Positions 58,886-64,000 of a stretch of 64,000 bases of DNA are shown one piece after another. Numbering within the stretch: position 1 is the stretch's first letter; the number at the start of each line of letters is the position of its first letter. Both the position numbers and the translations under genes were made by a program. The notes beneath the pieces are model-generated. The model searched no databases. It saw nothing but the letters and a program-made list of their open reading frames with translations, and was not told the DNA's origin. Source of the DNA: Halomicrobium zhouii (GTDB lineage Archaea > Halobacteriota > Halobacteria > Halobacteriales > Haloarculaceae); NCBI RefSeq assembly GCF_900114435.1, contig NZ_FOZK01000001.1:558001-622000 (forward strand), read 5' to 3'.

Positions 58886-58932
58886 GTCACTCCAGTCGCG
58901 GCAGGTCCTTCGTCACTCCAGTCGCGGGAGGT
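58886..58932. repeat. Direct repeat of 21 bp covering the stop codon of the second GH4 gene
   Basis: GTCACTCCAGTCGCGG(C/G)AGGT at 58886-58906 and 58912-58932 with one mismatch, spaced 26 bases apart. The right copy contains the gene's stop (58913-58915); the left copy is a non-coding duplicate of the last codons. Confidence 0.9.
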
Positions 58933-60220
58933 GATCCTCGTTCGCCGCGAGCAGTTCCTCGGTCATCTCGTGAATCTCGTCGAGCGTACACGCCGCGGCC
59001 GTCAGCGGGTCCAGTTTCACCGCCTGGTGGATCTTCTCGCGGTCGTGCTCCAGTGCGCCCTCGACGACGAGGCGGTGGATTGACGCGTGCTGGCGCGGGA
59101 AGTGGGCGATTTCGGTGGGCAGTTCGCCCACGGAACACGGGTTGACGCCCGTCCCGTCGACGAGCACGGGAACCTCGACGCAGACGTCTTTCGGGAGGTT
59201 CTCGATGGCGTTCGTCTCGTTGGAGACGTTGAGGTTCATCCGCCGGGGCGTGTCGGTCTCCACGGCGTGGATGATGCGGGAGGCGTACTCTTCGGAGCGC
59301 TCCGGCGCGACCGTCTCGAGGTCGACGTCCATGTCGGGGTCGTCGCGATGGGCCGACCGCTCTTTCCAGCCCTCGAGGTAGGTGGCGGTCTCCATGCGCT
59401 CGGCGTAGTCCGTCCCCGTCATCTCCTCGATGGTCGCCTCGTCGGTCCGGAAGTAGGGCACGTACTCGGACATGTGATGGGAGGACTCCGTCGGGAAGTA
59501 GCCGAAGTGGCGCATCATCTCGAAGCGGACGGTGTCGCGCTCGTAGATGTCGGGGTCGTCCATCGCCTCGCGGAGCGCGGGGTAGATGCTCTCGCCGTCG
59601 TGTTCGGCCGTCAGGAACCAGGCGACGTGGTTGATGCCCGCCACCCAGTAGTCGAGTTCGTCCTGCGGGACGTCGACGTAACTGGAGATTGCCTCGGCGG
59701 TGTGGGGGACGCTGTGACAGAGGCCCACCGTCTCGACGTCCGTGGCGTCGTACAGCGTCTGGCAGAGGATCGACATCGGGTTGGTGTAGTTCAGGAAGAG
59801 CGCGTCGGGACACACCTCCTCCACGTCGTTCGCGATGTCGAGCATCGTCGGGATGGTCCGCAGGGCCCGGAAGATGCCGCCGGGTCCGATGGTGTCGCCG
59901 ATGGCCTGCTTCACGCCGTATTTCTCCGGGATGCGGATCTCGTTCTCGAAGGGCTCGGTGTCCCCGACGTTGATCATGTTGAGCACGTAGTCCGCGCCCT
60001 CCAGGGCTTCGACCCGGTCCGTGGTCGACTCGACGGTCGCGTCCAGGCCGGCGTTGTCGACCATCGACTCCGCGACCCGCGCGGTCTGTTCGAGGCGGTG
60101 CTCGTCGATGTCCATCAACGCGATTTCGCTGTCCTCCAGTTCGTCGAACGAGAGGACGTCGCCGACGAGCGTCGTGGCGAACACCATGCTACCCGCACCG
60201 ATGAAGGTGATCTTCGGCAT
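58913..60220 (-). CDS. Glycoside hydrolase family 4 protein (second copy)
   Basis: A 435-residue paralogue of the GH4 enzyme at 56214, with the same start PKITFIGAGSMVFATT, NYTNPMSIL, GLCHSVPHT, GINHVAWFLT and the VEVPVLVDGTGVNPC block. Differences cluster in the segment after residue 265 (DEATIEEMTGTDYAERMETA), which may change substrate preference. The ATG at 60220 fits leaderless transcription from TATATTTATCC (minus strand, 60243-60253). It is divergent from the sugar-binding protein gene. A 21-bp duplication surrounds its end. Confidence 0.92.
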   Translation of the reverse strand: MPKITFIGAGSMVFATTLVGDVLSFDELEDSEIALMDIDEHRLEQTARVAESMVDNAGLDATVESTTDRVEALEGADYVLNMINVGDTEPFENEIRIPEKYGVKQAIGDTIGPGGIFRALRTIPTMLDIANDVEEVCPDALFLNYTNPMSILCQTLYDATDVETVGLCHSVPHTAEAISSYVDVPQDELDYWVAGINHVAWFLTAEHDGESIYPALREAMDDPDIYERDTVRFEMMRHFGYFPTESSHHMSEYVPYFRTDEATIEEMTGTDYAERMETATYLEGWKERSAHRDDPDMDVDLETVAPERSEEYASRIIHAVETDTPRRMNLNVSNETNAIENLPKDVCVEVPVLVDGTGVNPCSVGELPTEIAHFPRQHASIHRLVVEGALEHDREKIHQAVKLDPLTAAACTLDEIHEMTEELLAANEDHLPRLE

Positions 60221-60380
60221 GCGTCGACACAGTGGCGTTCGCTGGATAAATATACCGGTGGCCGGGACGAGCGGGCCCGCCATCAGTGACGTCCGGGACT
60301 GGGCGCCGGTTCCGGAGAGTATTGTCGGGAAATTAATGGAAATATATATACCTATCCTTCACGACTGTCAATGCGAAGCA
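60221..60380. promoter_or_regulatory. Divergent promoter region, GH4 and sugar-binding protein genes
   Basis: It contains TATATTTATCC for the minus-strand GH4 gene (60243-60253) and AAATATATATACC (60341-60353) about 28-40 bases before the ATG at 60381 for the binding protein gene. No palindrome like the IclR sites was seen. Confidence 0.55.
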
Positions 60381-61790
60381 ATGCCAGACAGCAGTCCGGA
60401 CAGCCTTCGGCGACGAAAACTCGTACAGAGCATCGGCCTGGGCGCTGGTATCGCCCTGGCCGGGTGTAGTGGCGACGGCGGAGACGGTGGTAGCCTGGAA
60501 GGAGACGGCGACGGTGGCGGGGATAGTCTCGGGACAGAGACCGGGGGAGGTGACGGCGGTGACGGTGGATCCGGCGCCGACGTACTCCACTGGGACGCGG
60601 GGCTCCCCTCCAACGAGGAGGACCTCGAAACGGCGTTATCGAACATCCAGAGCTTCTTCGAGGAGCGCACCGGCGAGCAGCTGCAGATCACCGACTACAC
60701 CTACGAGGACATGCGCTCGGCGTACCTCACGGGCGCTCGGTCGGGCGACCCCGACTCCGTAGAGGGTGTCCTCTCGCACCTCACCGAGTACATCGAGGCG
60801 GACCTCATCGAACCCATCGGGGACAAGGCCGAGGCCCTGGAGTGGTACGACGGCTACGTCGAGAGCACGATCGAGGCGATGTCGTACCAGGGCGAACTGT
60901 ACGCGCTCCCCTACACCGGGAACGGACGCGCGTTGATCTACCGCACCGACATCCTCGAGGAACTGGGACAGGACCCGCCGGAGACGGCGGACGAGTTCCT
61001 CGAGATCGGTCGGCTGATCAAGGCAGAGACCGACGTCACGCCGTTCCACAACTGCACCAAGGACGGCGGCGTCCGCGCGTTCCAGGAGTGGATGTCCCAC
61101 GTCTACCAGCACACCGAGAACCTCTACGCGACCGACGGGGACGGCTGGACGCTGAACGTCGACGCGGACACGCTCGGCCTCGTCTTCGACAAGTACTACT
61201 ACCAGGTGTGGGCGAGCGACGACCCCATCGCCGACCCCGACCAGCTGGGGACCGGCTGGCAGGTCAACGACCCCGAGTACATCAACGGCAACCTCGCGAT
61301 GATCGAGTGCGGGCCGTGGATCCGCGGCTGGACGAGCGGCCCCGAGATCGACGACGAGGACGCGGCCTCGCAGGTTCTGGACGAGAACACGGCCGTCGAT
61401 CACCTCCCCTACGCGGAGGGCGGGGAGCGCGGGACCTACCTCGAGGTCAAACCGGTCATGGTCAACGCCAACTCGGAGAACCAGGACCTGGGATTCGAGG
61501 CCGTCGCCTCCCGGTGTAGCCCGACGGTGATGGAAAAGCAGAAGTCCCACTCCCCGGGCAACTACGTCACGCCGGTCCACGAGGACGTCGAGACCACCCT
61601 GGAGAGCGAGAACTGGATGCCCTTTACCGACGTGTTCGAGACGGGTCGCGCGCTGGCGAAGATCTCCTGGGGCCCGGTGCGCCAGGAGTTCTACCCGCTG
61701 ATGCAGGAGGTCGCCTACGGCGAGACCGACCCCTACGACGCCGGGAGCACGCTCCACTCGAACCTGAAAAGCCTGGAAGGCGACCTGTAA
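60381..61790 (+). CDS. Sugar ABC transporter, substrate-binding lipoprotein
   Basis: A 469-residue extracellular solute-binding protein (family 1). The Tat-type RRRKLVQS near residue 10-17 precedes a lipobox ALAGC with Cys at about 29, then a Gly/Asp/Ser-rich tether (about 30-65) typical of haloarchaeal lipoproteins. The periplasmic-binding fold follows, with NGRALIYRTDILEELG and aromatic residues that may stack on sugars (WILDE-like EWMSHVYQH). It is the first gene of an operon with two permeases and should capture galactosides or related oligosaccharides. Confidence 0.93.
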   Translation: MPDSSPDSLRRRKLVQSIGLGAGIALAGCSGDGGDGGSLEGDGDGGGDSLGTETGGGDGGDGGSGADVLHWDAGLPSNEEDLETALSNIQSFFEERTGEQLQITDYTYEDMRSAYLTGARSGDPDSVEGVLSHLTEYIEADLIEPIGDKAEALEWYDGYVESTIEAMSYQGELYALPYTGNGRALIYRTDILEELGQDPPETADEFLEIGRLIKAETDVTPFHNCTKDGGVRAFQEWMSHVYQHTENLYATDGDGWTLNVDADTLGLVFDKYYYQVWASDDPIADPDQLGTGWQVNDPEYINGNLAMIECGPWIRGWTSGPEIDDEDAASQVLDENTAVDHLPYAEGGERGTYLEVKPVMVNANSENQDLGFEAVASRCSPTVMEKQKSHSPGNYVTPVHEDVETTLESENWMPFTDVFETGRALAKISWGPVRQEFYPLMQEVAYGETDPYDAGSTLHSNLKSLEGDL

Positions 61791-61795
61791 TCCAG

Positions 61796-62713
61796 ATGGC
61801 GACGAACACGAGTAAGGGTCCGGCCGAACGATTCCTCGAGGAGTTCAGGGCCTTCGTCTCGGAGACGTGGCTCGGCTACGCGCTCATCCTGCCGGCGACG
61901 ATACTGGTCGCGGCGATCATCCTGTACCCGACGGTCCGGGGTATCCACATGGCGTTCCTCGAAGTATCGCTGCTCCAGCCCGGAGAGGAGTCGTTCGTCG
62001 GTCTCGAGAACTTCGCCGAGATGGCTAACGACGCAGTGTTCCGGACCGCGCTGTGGCAGACGGTGGTGCTCACCGCGCTCGCGGTGTCGATCCAGTACCT
62101 GCTCGGGATGGCGCTGGCGCTGGTGCTCAAGGAGAAGGTGCCGGGAATGCGCTTTTTCAGGAGCGTCTCGATGGTGACGTGGGTCCTGCCGATCATCGTG
62201 ATGGTCATCCTGTTCCGGTTCATGGTCCAGAACGGCTTCGGCCCCGTGAACATCATCCTCGGCGCGCTCGGCCTGGAGACGACCTACTGGTTCGGCGACC
62301 CGGAGATGGCGTTCCCGCTCATCGTGTTGATGCACGTCTGGCGGAACGTCCCGTTCTACGCCATCGCGCTGATGGCGGCGATGAACTCGATCCCCGAGAC
62401 CCAGTACGAGGCCGCGCGCCTCGACGGCGCGGGCGCACTCCAGCGCTTCCGCCACGTCACGCTCCCGCAGATCTCCTACGTGTCGATGATAATGATCGTG
62501 TTGCACGTCATCTTCACGTTCAACAACTTCGAGATCGTCTACCTCTCGACCGGCGGGGGACCGCTCGGCAACACCGAAGTGCTCGCGACGTACGTCTACA
62601 AGACGGCCTTCGAGACGTACGCGCTCGGCTACGCGGCGAGCATGGGCGTCGTGATGCTCATCATCATGCTCACGTTCACCGCAGTGTACGTGAAACTGGA
62701 GGACACCGACTGA
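61796..62713 (+). CDS. Sugar ABC transporter permease (MalF/UgpA type)
   Basis: A 305-residue inner-membrane permease with six helices and the EAA coupling motif near the middle (YEAARLDGAGALQRFRHVTL, residues about 203-222), which contacts the ATPase. It starts five bases after the binding-protein stop. Its partner permease is downstream. The missing ATPase is most likely the gene at 57674. Confidence 0.94.
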   Translation: MATNTSKGPAERFLEEFRAFVSETWLGYALILPATILVAAIILYPTVRGIHMAFLEVSLLQPGEESFVGLENFAEMANDAVFRTALWQTVVLTALAVSIQYLLGMALALVLKEKVPGMRFFRSVSMVTWVLPIIVMVILFRFMVQNGFGPVNIILGALGLETTYWFGDPEMAFPLIVLMHVWRNVPFYAIALMAAMNSIPETQYEAARLDGAGALQRFRHVTLPQISYVSMIMIVLHVIFTFNNFEIVYLSTGGGPLGNTEVLATYVYKTAFETYALGYAASMGVVMLIIMLTFTAVYVKLEDTD

Positions 62714-62731
62714 TGCACAGCGAGGTATTCC

Positions 62732-63643
62732 ATGGCAACTGAAACGGACGCTATCGACGGCGGAACCGGGACGACGAGCGCCATCCAGCGCTTCGACGAG
62801 TGGCTGGACGAAGACGTCTCTCCACGGCGAGCGCTGGCCGTGTACGCGGCCCTCGGGGTGTTCATGCTGTTCCTCCTGCTCCCGGTCCTGTACATGATAC
62901 TGGCGACGTTCACGAACCAGACGTTCCTCTACTCGTCGGCGCTGCTCCCGTCGCTGTCCAGTCTAACGATCGCGAACTACGTCAACGTCCTCTCGACGGG
63001 CGCCTTCCAGCAGTACTTCGTCAACTCGACTATCATCGCGACGGCGACGACCGCGCTGACGCTGTCGGTCGGCACCCTCGCCGCCTACTCGCTGAGCCGG
63101 TTCGACTACCCGGGGCGAGGATCGCTCCTGCTGGCGTTCCTCGGGACTCAGATGTTGCCGTACGTACTGATCCTGATCCCCTTCTTCCTGTTGATGTACA
63201 CGCTGGACCTCATCAACTCCCACCTCGGGATCATCATCGCCCACTCGGTCATCGCCCTGCCACTGGCGATCTGGCTGCTGAAGGGTTACTTCGACGACAT
63301 CCCCGAGTCGCTGGACGAGGCCGCCAAGATGGACGGCTGTTCGCAACTGGACGTCCTGGCCCGGGTCATCCTCCCGCTGTCGCTGCCGGGCCTGGCCGTG
63401 GCGGGATTCTACACGTTCACCATCTCCTGGAACGACTTCCTGCTCGTCTCGGTGCTCTCCCAGACCGGTGCGACCCGCACGCTCCCCTACGGGCTGCAGC
63501 TGTTCCAGTCCCAGAACCAGGTCGCCTGGCACCTCGTGCTCACGGCGGCGACGATCACCATGGTTCCGGTCATCGTCCTGTTCGCGGCGGTCCAGCAGTG
63601 GGTCGTCAAGGGCCTGGCCAGCGGCGGCATGAAGGGGGCGTGA
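62732..63643 (+). CDS. Sugar ABC transporter permease (MalG/UgpE type)
   Basis: A 303-residue permease with six helices and the EAA motif DEAAKMDGCSQLDVLARVIL (about residues 193-212) before LPLSLPG. The N-terminal cytoplasmic tail carries an acidic stretch. It is 18 bases downstream of the first permease and is the last gene of the operon. The C-terminus GLASGGMKGA is typical of MalG-like proteins. Confidence 0.94.
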   Translation: MATETDAIDGGTGTTSAIQRFDEWLDEDVSPRRALAVYAALGVFMLFLLLPVLYMILATFTNQTFLYSSALLPSLSSLTIANYVNVLSTGAFQQYFVNSTIIATATTALTLSVGTLAAYSLSRFDYPGRGSLLLAFLGTQMLPYVLILIPFFLLMYTLDLINSHLGIIIAHSVIALPLAIWLLKGYFDDIPESLDEAAKMDGCSQLDVLARVILPLSLPGLAVAGFYTFTISWNDFLLVSVLSQTGATRTLPYGLQLFQSQNQVAWHLVLTAATITMVPVIVLFAAVQQWVVKGLASGGMKGA

Positions 63644-64000
63644 CCACGGAGCCCCCCTTCGTTCGCGGCTCCCCGCTCCAGTCCCTCGTCGTCGGTCTGG
63701 CGTTTCGTCGTCGGTCTGGCGTTCGGTGTCCCACCGTCGTGGCGACACCCGATTTCGGCACTACTTATAAGAATTGAGCAATACTATTTTATTTGGTACT
63801 ACGAAGTACGGCGTCGAACGTCGTTCGCGGACTAGAACTCACAACCGCTTCGAGCGGACACAGAACGCCGTCTCAGCCCGGATCAAATTCACCGGCCGAT
63901 TCGCGCGATCTCGAAGATAGTCTTGACAATTGTGGCCTATATGGCGGTTTCGACGCTCAGCCGTCTGGTTCTGCTTCAGACAAGCTACTTCCGTTTCTTC
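63644..64000. other. Downstream gap at window end
   Basis: A 357-base region without a gene. A 19-bp tandem duplication lies at 63686-63723. AT-rich sequence at 63765-63800 (ACTTATAAG, TACTATTTTATTTGG) could hold a promoter or terminator for genes beyond the window. Confidence 0.5.
63686..63723. repeat. Perfect 19-bp tandem duplication
   Basis: TCGTCGTCGGTCTGGCGTT occurs twice in a row (63686-63704, 63705-63723), downstream of the permease operon. Confidence 0.95.

Overview
The window looks chromosomal and haloarchaeal (class Halobacteria). Supporting signs are high GC, very acidic predicted proteins, leaderless promoters with TATA-like boxes about 26-30 nt before start codons, twin-arginine (Tat) lipoproteins, haloarchaeal membrane winged-helix regulators, and a sensory-rhodopsin-type transducer gene. 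A galactonate dehydratase, bacterial-type LigA and many haloarchaeal domains of unknown function fit this; the genus cannot be fixed from sequence alone. No tRNA, rRNA, insertion sequence or CRISPR array was recognised.

Layout. 1-8234: surface-glycan precursor genes (two glycosyltransferases, a DUF354 protein, a nucleotide-sugar dehydrogenase, then divergent glmS and an asparagine-synthase-like gene). 8235-12799: three membrane proteins with DNA-binding domains, one with twelve 22-residue calcium-binding-type repeats, then a structured intergenic stretch that may encode a small RNA. 12800-26528: housekeeping and membrane genes (uvrC, an ABC-2 exporter, a methyltransferase, ligA, an aminotransferase, a VOC protein) and an operon pairing an HtrII-like transducer with an opsin homologue whose retinal-binding lysine is arginine. 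26529-34509: a MoxR ATPase facing a DUF58/transglutaminase operon. 35421-47966: a secreted GH43 enzyme with a lectin domain, methionine biosynthesis (homoserine acetyltransferase plus sulfhydrylase), a 2-dehydropantoate reductase, and a flippase-like/alkaline-phosphatase-fold operon. 48660-63643: a galactoside utilisation island.

How parts work together. In the galactoside island an ABC importer (61-63.6 kb) has its binding protein and two permeases in one operon and its probable ATPase at 57.7 kb. Two GH4 glycosidases and a GH2 beta-galactosidase would split imported galactosides. A Gfo/Idh/MocA oxidoreductase, a sugar isomerase-like protein and galactonate dehydratase would start oxidative galactose breakdown. 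An IclR regulator with a palindromic site next to its own promoter is the obvious candidate controller.

Most unusual observations: the retinal-less opsin fused by overlap to its transducer gene; a family of hairpin-packed intergenic elements (one at 26.6 kb, an inverted pair at 42.1-42.5 kb) with shared head and tail sequences; and a candidate terminated small RNA near 12.6 kb.
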